A stretch of 64,000 nt of DNA from Maricaulis sp034670125 (GCF_034670125.1 NZ_JAXMOC010000006.1:1-64000), one strand, 5' to 3'. Shown: positions 44,738 to 53,623, numbered from the stretch's first letter. A program made the numbers and translations. Notes: generated from the letters alone by a model not told the origin.

Positions 44738-46135
44738 GTGACAACTGACGTCCTCGAACGGATCAAAACGGCGCTCACCGGCCGCGACGGTATCGATATC
44801 GGCCATTTCCAGTGGATCAACCTGGAGATGATCAAGAACGAGGTCGGTGAACAGTGGATCGAGGTGCGCAAGAAGATCTACAGCGTGTCGGCGCAGTATA
44901 TCGAAAAGCGGCTTGCCAAGAACGACGTGCTGGTCCGCTGTCGTGGCGGCTTCATCCTCGTGTTTGCGGTGCTGTCCGGAGATGAGGCGGCCGAGAAGAC
45001 CAAGGAGTTGTCCGACGGGTTGAACCACTATTTTCTCGGAGACCGGGTCCTCAAGCATTTGGAGATAAGCTCCGAAACCAAGGAGTTGTCGGTTTCTGAA
45101 TTCGCCGAACTGGTCAAGCGCAGTGACGTCTCCCAAGCCGCCGAAATCGGCAAGGCCAGCAAGGAGGCTGTTCCCTGGACGACGAAAAAGGACGCAGCGG
45201 GAAACTGGCGCGACATGGATCGCAGGGCCAAGGAAGACGCGGCCGCCAAAGCGGAACGCGACCTGGCCAAGCTGAAGACGCCCGAAATCCCCGCCCCCGC
45301 GCCGGAGCAGATCGCCAAGTCGCTCCCGCCGACCATCGACGCCACCAGCGACCTGGACCAACTGTCAACCTTGCCATTCAAGGTCCCGACCGCCGAATGG
45401 GATGACATCATTTTCAAGCCGTCATGGGACTCCAAGTTCAAATACATAACCGCCAATTTCTGCCTGCCCCATCGCCATCACAACGGGACCGAGCTGTATG
45501 GACGACAAACCCTGCAAGGCAATGACGATCCCAAAGTGCTCCAGACCATGGATCATGCGGTCGCAATGACAGCCCAGCGCGGCTTTCTCAAACAGCTCGC
45601 AGCCGGGAAGAAATGCGCCATCGTGATCCCGGTCAACTATGAGACCGTGATCGGTACACAGGACCGGATCCGGTATTTTTCCATCCTGCAGAACATTCCC
45701 CAGGCGCAGCGCAAATACTTCTACATCCGCGTCGACAGCATCCCCGACGGCGCGCCGATCGGCCAGATGGAGGAATTGTTCCGGTCCATGCGGATATTCG
45801 GGTCCAACCTGCTGGCCAAGATCGAACCCGGCACAGTACGGCTGAACAGGTTTGAGAACTGCTCGATCGCCATTTACTGCTCGTCGCTGGAACGCAGATG
45901 GGCCCGCACCGGCCTGAGTGAAAGCGTGATCAAGAAGCTCGTCGACCAGGCGATCTCGATCAGGCGCGCCGGCGCAAGAGCTGCGCTGACCCAGGTCGAC
46001 ACCGCCGAACAATTGCAGTTCGGGATCGATGCCGGCTACGAGATCTTCTCGGGCGCTGTCATCGGCAAGGACATGAAAAACCCGGCCCCCCTGATCGAAG
46101 CGACGCTCGAGAAACTGCTGGAACAGGCGGCGTGA
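44738..46135 (+). CDS. Degenerate GGDEF/EAL-like protein
   Basis: The 465-residue cytosolic protein starts at GTG. Residues about 20-100 follow the pattern of a GGDEF domain, but the signature is reduced to RCRGGFILVF. After a charged linker (about 135-205, rich in Lys, Ala and Pro), residues about 220-460 follow the EAL pattern: the end, FGIDAGYEIFSGAVIG, corresponds to the last EAL motif (DYxQGYxFG), while the catalytic Glu and metal ligands are not evident. It is therefore more likely a c-di-GMP receptor or a scaffold than an enzyme. Without a search this domain call is tentative. It stands alone, upstream of tRNA-Phe on the opposite strand. Confidence 0.6.
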   Translation: MTTDVLERIKTALTGRDGIDIGHFQWINLEMIKNEVGEQWIEVRKKIYSVSAQYIEKRLAKNDVLVRCRGGFILVFAVLSGDEAAEKTKELSDGLNHYFLGDRVLKHLEISSETKELSVSEFAELVKRSDVSQAAEIGKASKEAVPWTTKKDAAGNWRDMDRRAKEDAAAKAERDLAKLKTPEIPAPAPEQIAKSLPPTIDATSDLDQLSTLPFKVPTAEWDDIIFKPSWDSKFKYITANFCLPHRHHNGTELYGRQTLQGNDDPKVLQTMDHAVAMTAQRGFLKQLAAGKKCAIVIPVNYETVIGTQDRIRYFSILQNIPQAQRKYFYIRVDSIPDGAPIGQMEELFRSMRIFGSNLLAKIEPGTVRLNRFENCSIAIYCSSLERRWARTGLSESVIKKLVDQAISIRRAGARAALTQVDTAEQLQFGIDAGYEIFSGAVIGKDMKNPAPLIEATLEKLLEQAA

Positions 46136-46207
46136 CGCACAGCCTGTAATCGCAGCGCGACCGACAGATGCCGTTCGCATTCATACCTACAATTTCGGGA
46201 AATAAAT

Positions 46208-46281
46208 GGTGCCCGGGGGCGGAATTGAACCACCGACACGCGGATTTTCAATCCGCTGCTCTACCCCTGAGCTACCCGGGC
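46208..46281 (-). tRNA. tRNA-Phe (GAA)
   Basis: On the minus strand the acceptor stem GCCCGGG pairs with CCCGGGC, followed by discriminator A and an encoded CCA. The anticodon stem GCGGA/TCCGC encloses TTGAAAA with anticodon GAA, and the T loop reads GGTTCAATTCC. It lies at the end of the housekeeping block. Confidence 0.95.
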
Positions 46282-46417
46282 ACCGTGTCGAGCAGCTGCC
46301 TCGGCAGCCAATCGAGAGCGCGGTTTATAGGTCGGGCACGGAGGCGTGTCCATGGCTCTTTTCAGCGAAATCACAACCGGTGGCAGCTCGGTCCGCCAGA
46401 GCGGCCCGCGCGTGCCA

Positions 46418-46585
46418 CTAGTGATCTTCTTCGGCCGGAGGGTTGTCTTCGGCGACGTCGGCCGGCTCGCCTGGAATGGCGTAGGAACCGCTGACCCATT
46501 TGCCCAGATCTACATCGGCGCAGCGCTTTGAACAGAAGGGCTTGAACTCGGGATGGGCCGGCTGGCGGCAGATCGGACATTTCAT
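46418..46585 (-). CDS. yacG: DNA gyrase inhibitor YacG (zinc-binding)
   Basis: A 55-residue protein encoded on the minus strand from the ATG at 46585, with AGGAG eight bases upstream. The sequence starts MKCPICRQP and has the four zinc-binding cysteines C3, C6, C18 and C22 in the C-x2-C-x11-C-x3-C pattern, followed by DLGKWVSGSYAIPGEP, conserved in YacG. It binds gyrase B and inhibits it in E. coli. Its position after rng and maf matches other alphaproteobacteria. Confidence 0.93.
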   Translation of the reverse strand: MKCPICRQPAHPEFKPFCSKRCADVDLGKWVSGSYAIPGEPADVAEDNPPAEEDH

Positions 46586-46618
46586 GGCGAGGTCTCCTTT
46601 GTGGGGAGGCGGACGGGG

Positions 46619-47692
46619 TCAGGCGCGACCGACACGGCAGTCATGGCGTGCCAGATCCGGGTTTTCGGTCAGTTCGAAACGGGCCCCGATGCGGTCGGTC
46701 AGTGCGGCCCGCCAGGCTATGGTGTCGCTGTCGAGCCAGGTGAAGACTTCCGAGCCAACCGTCAGGCGCTGCTTGCGCGAGCGATCCGACCGGGCCTCCG
46801 CGTCGAGGCGGCGCAGCGCCGCAAGCGCGGCGGTCTCGACCGTCGGGCGGCCATCCGCCTCCAGCATGATCTCTGACAGGGTGCGGCCGCGACGCTGGCG
46901 GGCAACCTCGCCAATGCAGAACTGCGACAGAGGAGCAACATCGACCTTGGCCCGGTCGCGGCGGAAAGCGCCGCGCAGGGTCTGCTCGACGGCCTTGCGG
47001 TCCGGCTGCCCACGCATATGGACAAAGTCGATGGCCAGGATGCCCCCAATGCCGCGCATGCGCGCCTGACGGGCCGCTTCCTTGGCAGCGGAGTTATTGA
47101 GCTGGACGGCCAGCTGGGCGGCATTGCCCTGGCCCTTGCGGCCATCGGCATCGACATCAATCGTCGTCATCGCCCGCGTCGTCTCGATATAGAGCGAACC
47201 GCCGCCGGGAATCGCGACCTGTGGTTCCAGCGCTTCATCGAAAGCGGCTTCCAGGTCGAAATCGGTCTCGTCGGCCCATTGCGCCTCGGCATCGCCGAAA
47301 GTGCGGACCAGGCGCTGGGCGAGGATCTCGGCCGGTTCCAGGCAATCGGGCGCCTCACCGGGCTCGACCTCGACCAGACCGAGATTCGGTCCCTTCTCGG
47401 CATAGGCTTCGCGGGCAATGCGCACACCGATGGCGGCGCCTTCGTGCAGGCCTTTGGGTCGCCCGGACTTGCCGAAAGGCAGAAAACCCTCATCGCCGAC
47501 ACCCAGATCGACAAAGGCGGCGTTCAGGGCTGGCTCGACCCGGCGCACACGGCCGCGGTAGATCTCGCCTTCGATGACCCGCTGACCGGCCTCCGACCAG
47601 CGGTCGAGATAGAGCTCGACGATGCGGCCATTCTCGGCCACGGCGGCGCGGGTCTCGCCAATGTTTTCTTCGATCAGGATCTGCCGGTTCAT
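46619..47692 (-). CDS. rng: Ribonuclease E/G family protein
   Basis: The 357-residue protein is the short RNase G-like type. An S1 domain occupies about residues 35-105 (GEIYRGRVRRVEPALNAAFV, DEGFLPFG). The RNase catalytic region has GGSLYIETTRAMTTIDVD and GGILAIDFVHM with its aspartates, but the usual C-terminal zinc-link CPxC is absent from the sequence, and the chain is shorter than RNase G (about 490). It is the shortened form usually placed between maf and yacG in alphaproteobacteria. Its start overlaps the maf stop by four bases. Confidence 0.88.
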   Translation of the reverse strand: MNRQILIEENIGETRAAVAENGRIVELYLDRWSEAGQRVIEGEIYRGRVRRVEPALNAAFVDLGVGDEGFLPFGKSGRPKGLHEGAAIGVRIAREAYAEKGPNLGLVEVEPGEAPDCLEPAEILAQRLVRTFGDAEAQWADETDFDLEAAFDEALEPQVAIPGGGSLYIETTRAMTTIDVDADGRKGQGNAAQLAVQLNNSAAKEAARQARMRGIGGILAIDFVHMRGQPDRKAVEQTLRGAFRRDRAKVDVAPLSQFCIGEVARQRRGRTLSEIMLEADGRPTVETAALAALRRLDAEARSDRSRKQRLTVGSEVFTWLDSDTIAWRAALTDRIGARFELTENPDLARHDCRVGRA

Positions 47693-48315
47693 GCCGAACC
47701 TCCCTCACCCATCCGCGCGGTGACCGGATAGCCCAGCCCCGTCAGCAGATTGGCGGTTTCATAGAGTGGCAGGCCAACCACGCCGGTAAAGGAGCCGATC
47801 AGATTGATCACGAAACACCCCGCCCGGCCCTGGATGGCATACCCGCCCGCCTTGCCGCGCCATTCGCCCGAGGCGAGGTAGGCGTCTGTTTCCGGTCGGG
47901 AAAGGCGCTTGAACTTGACCCGGGTCTCGACCACCCGCGCTGCGAAACGCCCGTCCGGCGCCCGCGCGGCGATGCCGGTGAAAACGCGGTGATTGCGGCC
48001 GGACAGCAAGTCCAGACAGCGGCGCGCCTCGGCTTCAGTCTCGGTCTTGGGCAAAATGCGGCGACCGACGCCAACGACCGTATCGGCGGCCAGGATATAG
48101 CCGTCATCGCTGCCGGGATGGGCCATGGCCTTTTCCTGCGCCAGGCGCAGCGCCAGAGGCCCGGGCAGTTCGCCGGGGATCTCGTGCTCGTCGATATGGG
48201 TGGGTTCGACCGCGTCGGGGCCCAGTCCCGCCCCGCTCAGCAGATCGAAGCGTCGGGGCGAGGCACTGGCCAGGATCAGGCGCGGGCGGGGAAATGCCGG
48301 GTCGGCCAGCGTCAT
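47689..48315 (-). CDS. maf: Maf nucleotide pyrophosphatase
   Basis: The 208-residue protein carries LILASASPRRFDLL (the substrate-binding SxSPRR), GYILAADTVVGVGRRIL with the catalytic Asp, and SGRNHRVFTGIA. The end segment KAGGYAIQGRAGCFVINLIG is conserved. Maf-family members hydrolyse non-canonical NTPs such as dTTP/UTP or m7GTP; which one is not clear. The gene starts 24 bases after infA. Confidence 0.95.
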   Translation of the reverse strand: MTLADPAFPRPRLILASASPRRFDLLSGAGLGPDAVEPTHIDEHEIPGELPGPLALRLAQEKAMAHPGSDDGYILAADTVVGVGRRILPKTETEAEARRCLDLLSGRNHRVFTGIAARAPDGRFAARVVETRVKFKRLSRPETDAYLASGEWRGKAGGYAIQGRAGCFVINLIGSFTGVVGLPLYETANLLTGLGYPVTARMGEGGSA

Positions 48316-48339
48316 CGCGTCACCACGCCTGAATAAAGC

Positions 48340-48558
48340 TTACTTGAAGCGATAGGTGATCCGGCCCTTGGTCAGATCATAGGGCGTCATCTCGACCAGG
48401 ACCTTGTCGCCGGCGAGTACGCGGATACGGTTCTTGCGCATCTTGCCCGCGGTGTGGGCAATGATTTCGTGTTCATTCTCGAGCTTGACCCGGAAGGTCG
48501 CGTTCGGAAGCAGTTCCGTGACTTCGCCCGGAAACTCCAACAGTTCTTCTTTCGCCAT
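48340..48558 (-). CDS. infA: Translation initiation factor IF-1
   Basis: The 72-residue S1-like protein begins AKEELLEFPGEVTELLPN and contains the RNA-binding stretch ENEHEIIAHTAGKMRKNRIR and the ending GRITYRFK, diagnostic of bacterial IF-1. It blocks the A site during initiation. An upstream gap of 132 bases (48559-48690) probably carries its promoter; it includes a direct repeat of TCTGACCCTG. Confidence 0.97.
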   Translation of the reverse strand: MAKEELLEFPGEVTELLPNATFRVKLENEHEIIAHTAGKMRKNRIRVLAGDKVLVEMTPYDLTKGRITYRFK

Positions 48559-48690
48559 GCGGCTCCTCGTTTCTGACCCTGCGGTCTGACCCTGTGGGGG
48601 CTTAGAATTCTGGGTGTTACCGCAGACTCGCCAAGCCGCCCGCGCACCGGAGCGCGCTGTATACTCCCCCTTGCGGGCAAAAGTCGAGAC

Positions 48691-49125
48691 TCAAGCGCTC
48701 TTTGGCGTCGGTTCCCACTGCGCGACGCGGGCCGCAATCGCATCGCGGGTTTCGCGATAGGCGGCGATCTTCATGTCGCGATTGCCACCGGTCTCGCTGG
48801 GATCGGGAATCGGCCAAGCCTGGAACTCGGCACCGGTGCGCGCCGCATACTCTTTCGCCATCCGGTCAGCGGCGGTCGACAGCGACACGATCAGGTCGGC
48901 CGGCGGGTCGCCGACACCATTGAGGGCAATCGGCGAAAAGTCCTCCAGGTCGACCTTCTTCTCGAGCATGACCGAGACCATGAAGGGATCGACGAAGGCC
49001 GCCGGAATGACGCCGCAGGAGCGGGCAATGGCGTCGGGACCGAAGCGCAGGCGCCACAACCCCTCGCCCATGGGCGAGCGGATCGCATTGCGACCACAGA
49101 CGAACAGGACCGAGGGCAGGCTCAT
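48691..49125 (-). CDS. Low-molecular-weight phosphotyrosine phosphatase-like protein
   Basis: The 144-residue protein has the LMW-PTP/arsenate reductase P-loop CGRNAIRS (C10, R16, C-x5-R) at the N-terminus and the general-acid Asp in PIPDPSE near residue 107. It is more like the phosphatase group of LMW-PTP than thioredoxin-coupled ArsC, which has additional C-terminal cysteines that are missing here. It overlaps UPF0262 by four bases. Its substrate is unknown. Confidence 0.88.
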   Translation of the reverse strand: MSLPSVLFVCGRNAIRSPMGEGLWRLRFGPDAIARSCGVIPAAFVDPFMVSVMLEKKVDLEDFSPIALNGVGDPPADLIVSLSTAADRMAKEYAARTGAEFQAWPIPDPSETGGNRDMKIAAYRETRDAIAARVAQWEPTPKSA

Positions 49126-49604
49126 GACGCCGCCCGCCGATGCAGGGCGCAGATCAGGGTGAACAGACGCCGGGCGGTGTCGAAATCAACCTCGATCTTG
49201 CCACCGAGGCGTTCGCGCAACAGCGTCGAGCCTTCATTGTGGACACCGCGCCGGGCCATATCGATCGCTTCGATCCGCTCCAGCGGCGCATCGCGCACAG
49301 CCTCGTAATAGCTCTCGCAGATCAGGAAATAATCCTTCACGATCCGCCGCAAAGGCCCCAACGCAAACATGAAGCCGCGGACCGGCGTATCGTCTTCCAG
49401 GCGCACATCAAAGACCAGCCGGTCATGTTCGATGGCCAGGCGCAGCGCAAAGGGGCCGTCGACCTCACCGTCCGGACGGAAGCGATTGCCTTCCAATAGG
49501 TCGGCGATGGCGACGCGCCGCTCGTGGTCGGCATTGACGTCGCCCGGCCCCATGCTGGCCCCGTCGAGGTCGATGCGAACTATCCTGTCGTCGGACTGGC
49601 TCAT
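49122..49604 (-). CDS. UPF0262 family protein
   Basis: The 160-residue protein begins with IVRIDLDG and contains ERRVAIADLLEGNRF, PLRRIVKDYFLICESYYEA and the DMARRGVHNEGSTLLRERL segment, all conserved in UPF0262 of alphaproteobacteria. The function is unknown. It lies in a run of overlapping genes between DUF2948 and the LMW phosphatase. In many Rhizobiales hisD is placed within this block; none is present here. Confidence 0.92.
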   Translation of the reverse strand: MSQSDDRIVRIDLDGASMGPGDVNADHERRVAIADLLEGNRFRPDGEVDGPFALRLAIEHDRLVFDVRLEDDTPVRGFMFALGPLRRIVKDYFLICESYYEAVRDAPLERIEAIDMARRGVHNEGSTLLRERLGGKIEVDFDTARRLFTLICALHRRAAS

Positions 49605-50062
49605 GGTGTTTGGGTGTCTCCGTCAGACTCGCCAACCTCGGCAGTATCATGCTGGGGTCGCGCCGCTGCCCGCCAGGGGCGCGACAGGTCGACCAGGACC
49701 ACATCCAGGCATTCGACATCAAGCCGCAGCTCGCCGCCACCGGAAAATGTGCAGACCACCTGCCCCGACGGCATCTCGCCTGGCTCGAAGCGGATCGTCA
49801 GCAAGCTGACCACCGCATCCTCGGCACCCTGGCGGATATTGCGCGAACGGGCGGCGGTCACATGGCCGATCTGGACGCCCGACCGGACACGCCGGTCGCG
49901 CCGTCCGGCCTCCCAGCAAAACCTGTTGAAGGCCATGGTGAATGATCGCAGGCGCCGGGAATGTTCGAAATCCCCCAGCAGCGCCACGGCATCCTGGAGC
50001 GCTGCCGAAATAGCCTCGAGATCGGGCTCGTCCAGTGCCGTCAGCCGCAAGGGAGCTGTCAT
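49601..50062 (-). CDS. DUF2948 family protein
   Basis: The 153-residue protein contains LTALDEPDLEAISAALQDA, MAFNRFCWE and FSGGGELRLDVECLDVVLVD, matching DUF2948, an alphaproteobacterial family without known role. It starts 17 bases after murA and overlaps the next gene by four bases, so it is likely co-transcribed with murA. Confidence 0.9.
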   Translation of the reverse strand: MTAPLRLTALDEPDLEAISAALQDAVALLGDFEHSRRLRSFTMAFNRFCWEAGRRDRRVRSGVQIGHVTAARSRNIRQGAEDAVVSLLTIRFEPGEMPSGQVVCTFSGGGELRLDVECLDVVLVDLSRPWRAAARPQHDTAEVGESDGDTQTP

Positions 50063-50078
50063 CCGTTCGTCCTGTGGT

Positions 50079-51350
50079 TCAGGCTCCGTCAGGGAGCCGT
50101 TCGATGCGGGCGCCGCAGCCGGTCAGCTTGGCTTCCAGCCGTTCGAACCCGCGATCAAGGTGGTAGACCCGATTGACCACGGTTTCCCCTTCCGCCGCAA
50201 GACCGGCGATGACCAGGCTGACCGAGGCCCGCAGGTCGGTGGCCATGACCGGCGCGCCGCGCAGACGCTCGACGCCACGCACCACGGCCTCATTGCCATG
50301 CACGGTGATGTCGGCGCCCAGACGGGCCAGTTCCGGCGCGTGCATGAAACGGTTCTCGAAAATGGTTTCGCGGATCACCGATGACCCGTCGGCCAGCGAC
50401 ATCAACGCCATGAATTGCGCCTGGGCATCGGTTGGAAAACCCGGGAAGGGCTGGGTCTCGATGTCGACACTGTCCAGGCGTGAGCCATTGCGGGCCACCC
50501 GCACGCCGTCCGCCACGGCCTCAACCGTCACACCCGCCTCACCCATCGACGACCACAGCGCCTTGTTATGGGCCAGCACGCCGCCCTCAAGCACCGCATC
50601 GCCGCCAGCCGCGGCAACGGCCAGCGCATAGGTCGCGGTCTCGATCCGGTCGGCGACCACCTTGTGGGTGACACCGGACAGGCGCGACTGGCCCTGGATG
50701 CGGATGGTTGAAGTACCGGCGCCCTCGATCGTCGCGCCCATCGCGGTGAGACAATCGGCGAGATCCCCGATCTCCGGCTCGCGGGCCGCATTCTCTATGA
50801 CGGTCTCGCCGCGGGCCAGCGAAGCCGCCAGCATGGCGTGCTCGGTCGCGCCGACCGAGGCAAAGGGCAGATCAATCTCGCCGCCGACCAGACCACCGCT
50901 AGGCGCCTTGGCCGAGACATAGCCTTCGGAAATCTCGATTTGCGCGCCCAGCGCCTTCAGCGCCTTGAGGTGGAGATCAACCGGGCGCGCACCGATGGCA
51001 CAGCCGCCCGGCAGGGACACACGGGCATGGCCTTCGCGCGCCAGCAACGGACCCAGCACATTGAAGCTCGCCCGCATCTTGCGGACCAGGTCGTAGGGCG
51101 CGAACGTGTCGGCAATGGTCGCCGCGTGCAAATGCAGCTGCGCCTCTTCACCGTCGGACACCACGACCCCGAGCTTTTCCAGCAGATGCCCCAGAAAGCG
51201 GCTGTCGGCCAGGCGCGGCATGCGGGTGAGGATCACCGGCTCATCGGTCAACAGCGCCGCGGCCATCAGCTTCAGCGCGGAGTTCTTGGCTCCGCTGATT
51301 TCAATACTGCCTTCAAGGCGGGCGCCGCCCTGGATGACAATCCGGTCCAT
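50079..51350 (-). CDS. murA: UDP-N-acetylglucosamine 1-carboxyvinyltransferase (MurA)
   Basis: Catalyses the first committed step of peptidoglycan synthesis, transferring enolpyruvate from PEP to UDP-GlcNAc. The 423-residue protein shows GGARLEGSIEISGAKNSAL with K22, the catalytic cysteine C117 in SLPGGCAIGARP (the fosfomycin target, not the resistant Asp variant), and FPTDAQAQFMALM. The length and both inside-out alpha/beta domains are standard. It heads the block running down to yacG. Confidence 0.97.
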   Translation of the reverse strand: MDRIVIQGGARLEGSIEISGAKNSALKLMAAALLTDEPVILTRMPRLADSRFLGHLLEKLGVVVSDGEEAQLHLHAATIADTFAPYDLVRKMRASFNVLGPLLAREGHARVSLPGGCAIGARPVDLHLKALKALGAQIEISEGYVSAKAPSGGLVGGEIDLPFASVGATEHAMLAASLARGETVIENAAREPEIGDLADCLTAMGATIEGAGTSTIRIQGQSRLSGVTHKVVADRIETATYALAVAAAGGDAVLEGGVLAHNKALWSSMGEAGVTVEAVADGVRVARNGSRLDSVDIETQPFPGFPTDAQAQFMALMSLADGSSVIRETIFENRFMHAPELARLGADITVHGNEAVVRGVERLRGAPVMATDLRASVSLVIAGLAAEGETVVNRVYHLDRGFERLEAKLTGCGARIERLPDGA

Positions 51351-51449
51351 GAGTACTCCTTCAACCCCCAGGCAGAAAACCCTGAGACGGAAACGCGAGA
51401 CGCGCCTGCTTGTATGCAGGCCCCATCCCAGTGCCCGATCCGGGCGGCA

Positions 51450-51659
51450 TTATGACGGGCTGGCGGGTTTTTCTGAGGCAGTTTGTGCAGCGTCGCTGTC
51501 ATTTTCCGATCCCTCCTCGACCGGGGTGCGCACCGCCGCCTTGCGGCGACGCAGATTGGCACGCAAAGCCTCGGCCAGACGGGCCTCCCGGGAATTGGGG
51601 TCCGGTTTGTCGCGCTTGGCGCGCGGCGGATTGGCGGGGGGATCGCTGGGCTTGCTCAT
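51450..51659 (-). CDS. Small basic/charged protein upstream of murA
   Basis: The 69-residue protein (start MSKPSDPPANPP) is rich in Lys, Arg, Pro and Ala, with a predicted helix NSREARLAEALRANLRRRKA. Short proteins with this helix, often found beside murA in alphaproteobacteria, have no known function. The gap from its stop to murA is 99 bases. A start four codons upstream is possible. It is on the same strand as murA. Confidence 0.6.
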   Translation of the reverse strand: MSKPSDPPANPPRAKRDKPDPNSREARLAEALRANLRRRKAAVRTPVEEGSENDSDAAQTASEKPASPS

Positions 51660-51763
51660 GCAATTGGTCATGGCGAACGCTGCACATCACGTCAAGACAC
51701 ACTTGGCGCAGGCTCAGGCTTGCGTTATATGCCCGGCTCTCGCTCGCCGAAAGGCGACCCGGC

Positions 51764-51838
51764 GCCGCTATAGCTCAGGGGTAGAGCGTTCCCTTGGTAA
51801 GGGAGAGGTCGAGTGTTCAATTCACTCTAGCGGCACCA
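51764..51838 (+). tRNA. tRNA-Thr (GGT)
   Basis: Acceptor stem GCCGCTA pairs with TAGCGGC, followed by A and encoded CCA. The anticodon stem TCCCT/AGGGA encloses the loop with anticodon GGT. The T arm reads AGTGTTCAATTCACT. Accessory DNA starts directly downstream, in the usual direction for tRNA-targeted integration, but no duplicated tRNA end was found. Confidence 0.95.
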
Positions 51839-52090
51839 TTTCCAAGCTTCTGAAATTGCTTGGACAAATCACGACACAGCATCGGAACACGCACCGAACA
51901 CGGGCTTTATGAGATTGTGTCGCGGCAGGCCTGTCCGTGTTTGGATTTACTACAACCCATCTGACCTGACCGCCTCCTGGGCCTTGCTCTCGAGATACCT
52001 CGCGCAAGACCACGCACAGCCCTGCGCGAAAAGAAGACATGCCGAAACCTCGGCTGTTTTATGGGCGCCGCGGCGCACAGCCATCCATAC

Positions 52091-52210
52091 ACCGCTTGTC
52101 AGCCAACGGGCCGTATCCGGTTCTTCAGCTCAAGGGTGAAACCGCGAAGCGGCCGCGACGCGGCCCTTGACCTGAAGAACCGGATACGGCGGTCTCTCGG
52201 CAAGCGGTTT
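52091..52210. repeat. REP-type palindromic element, full copy
   Basis: The outer arms ACCGCTTG and CAAGCGGT enclose CCGTATCCGG/CCGGATACGG, GGTTCTTCAG/CTGAAGAACC and CTCAAGGG/CCCTTGA with a CGAAGCGG inner loop. It is homologous to the copies at 28412 and 60842, with complementary changes in both arms. The 250 bases between tRNA-Thr and this element hold no supported gene. Confidence 0.85.
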
Positions 52211-52272
52211 AGGGTGGGGTTTGCGCCGGAGGCGCGGCGGATAAGGGAGATTAATTGTGTCTGTCCCCGGTT
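52190..52272 (+). repeat. Direct repeat, left copy, around the RAYT region
   Basis: From CGGTCTCTCGGCAAGCGGTT through a TGCGCC hairpin to TGTGTCTGTCC and CGGTTT, this segment matches 53656-53737 with few differences. Its beginning is the right end of the REP element and its end is the motif that also flanks the transposase gene. Confidence 0.8.
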
Positions 52273-52331
52273 TTTCGCGGTTGTTCTCACCCGTTCTCGG
52301 CTGACGAAGAGTTTCCTCTGAAAACGCCCAT

Positions 52332-52793
52332 TTATCCGGGAAATCGCCCCCCATCAAACAATCGGCTATCTGGAACATCACACATTCGATAATCGAAGTT
52401 TAGCAATAAAACGGAGTCCTGATTAATTTCCACATCCCCAAATTCACTCATCGAAATCGCAAACAATAGATCACTCCCAGGGACCACTATTAACTCACAA
52501 CCACCGGGGCATGAACCGATCTCGCGGCCTTGATTCGGAGAAATTATTCCATTCGTGACTATCTCATACCTTCCACTTGGCGCATGTAAATGACCAAAAA
52601 TATTTGGAACAAAGTCATTTGATGCACAAATTGCTGAATCAATATTTGATTCCAAATTAACCAGCACCGCATTTATGGACGGCTGAAAAACATAAGTAAG
52701 CGTTATAGGCTCGGTACCGCCGCTCTCTCCGGCGCTCACAGGCGCTGCTAACAAAATCATCAATGCTAAAACTATCAAGGAAATTTTTTTCAC
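52332..52793 (-). CDS. Secreted protein of unknown function, AT-rich orphan
   Basis: The 153-residue protein has a clear signal peptide (KKISLIVLALMILLAAPVSA). The mature part is predicted beta-rich with two Cys pairs (SAICASNDF, SCPGGCELIV) and one Cys near the end (RMCDVPDS). I know no family. Its codon use is far more AT-rich than the housekeeping genes nearby, and it lies between the direct repeats that bracket the transposase region, which suggests transfer. It could be a cargo gene of the element. Confidence 0.6.
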   Translation of the reverse strand: MKKISLIVLALMILLAAPVSAGESGGTEPITLTYVFQPSINAVLVNLESNIDSAICASNDFVPNIFGHLHAPSGRYEIVTNGIISPNQGREIGSCPGGCELIVVPGSDLLFAISMSEFGDVEINQDSVLLLNFDYRMCDVPDSRLFDGGRFPG

Positions 52794-52865
52794 TAGAAAT
52801 TACCTCCATTCAATTGCACCGCGAGCACCGCAATGTGATCTGCACTAAAGAGCCCCCAGTTTCCG

Positions 52866-52893
52866 GAAAGAAACCGGGACAGACACATTTTCC
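52866..52893 (-). repeat. Left inverted copy of the RAYT-flanking motif
   Basis: GAAACCGGGACAGACACATT and the following TTCCG are the reverse complement of the motif at 53624-53650 (allowing three changes). It lies 58 bases upstream of the transposase start. Similar GGGACAGACACATTTT sequences are often seen next to transposases of this type. Confidence 0.7.
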
Positions 52894-52950
52894 GCGCCCC
52901 ACCTTCTCGTTTAGGTTGCACTTTGGGTCCGCATCCGCATAACTGCAGCC

Positions 52951-53619
52951 ATGCCCCGTACCGCACGCTTCGTTCTTCCTGGCTATCCCCATCATGTCAC
53001 CCAGAGGGGAAACCGGCGGCAGCAGACTTTCTTCAACGACGAGGACTATGCGCTCTATCTCGACCTGCTGCAAAGCGCTTGCATGCAGTTCGATGTGGCC
53101 TGCTGGGCTTATTGTTTGATGCCCAACCATGTCCATCTGATCCTGGAGCCGCATGATCAAACCGGCCTTGGCGCAGCACTCAAGCGCACGCACCAATCCT
53201 ATACGCGGCACGTCAATGCTCGCGAGGGCTGGAGCGGCTGTTTATGGCAGGGACGGTTTGGTTCGAGCGCCATGGACGAGTCCCATGCACTGATCGCCGT
53301 ACGCTATGTCGAGCTGAATCCGGTGAAGGCAAAGCTATGTCAGCAGGCCCGGGACTGGCCTTGGTCGAGTGCCCGCGCCCACCTCACCGGCGAGCCCGAT
53401 CCGCTCTTGTCGGCGGTGCCCTTCCTGGAGCGCATTCCCGACTGGAATACCTATCTGTACCAAGGCCTGGACCCGGCCATCGAAGCCCGGATCGGATACT
53501 TTACCGGGACCGGCTATCCGATGGGAGCGGATGATTGGATCTCAGCACTGGAAACCAGATCAGGCCGTGACCTGCGGCCCAAAACACGCGGGCGGCCACT
53601 CAAGAAAGCGACAGAATGA
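52951..53619 (+). CDS. REP-associated tyrosine transposase (RAYT)
   Basis: The 222-residue protein is of the IS200/IS605-related Y1 transposase group that mobilises REP sequences as single-stranded hairpins. Motifs: RFVLPGYPHHVTQRGNRRQ at the N-terminus, the HUH-like MPNHVHLILEP with the metal-binding His pair near residue 60, and a Tyr in KRTHQSYTRHVNA as nucleophile. YVELNPVKAKL and DWPWSSARAH are the C-terminal hallmarks. It is intact and has no IS ends of its own; instead it is flanked by inverted copies of a short motif and, on one side, a full REP element. Domestication is typical for RAYTs. Confidence 0.93.
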   Translation: MPRTARFVLPGYPHHVTQRGNRRQQTFFNDEDYALYLDLLQSACMQFDVACWAYCLMPNHVHLILEPHDQTGLGAALKRTHQSYTRHVNAREGWSGCLWQGRFGSSAMDESHALIAVRYVELNPVKAKLCQQARDWPWSSARAHLTGEPDPLLSAVPFLERIPDWNTYLYQGLDPAIEARIGYFTGTGYPMGADDWISALETRSGRDLRPKTRGRPLKKATE

Positions 53620-53623
53620 ACGG

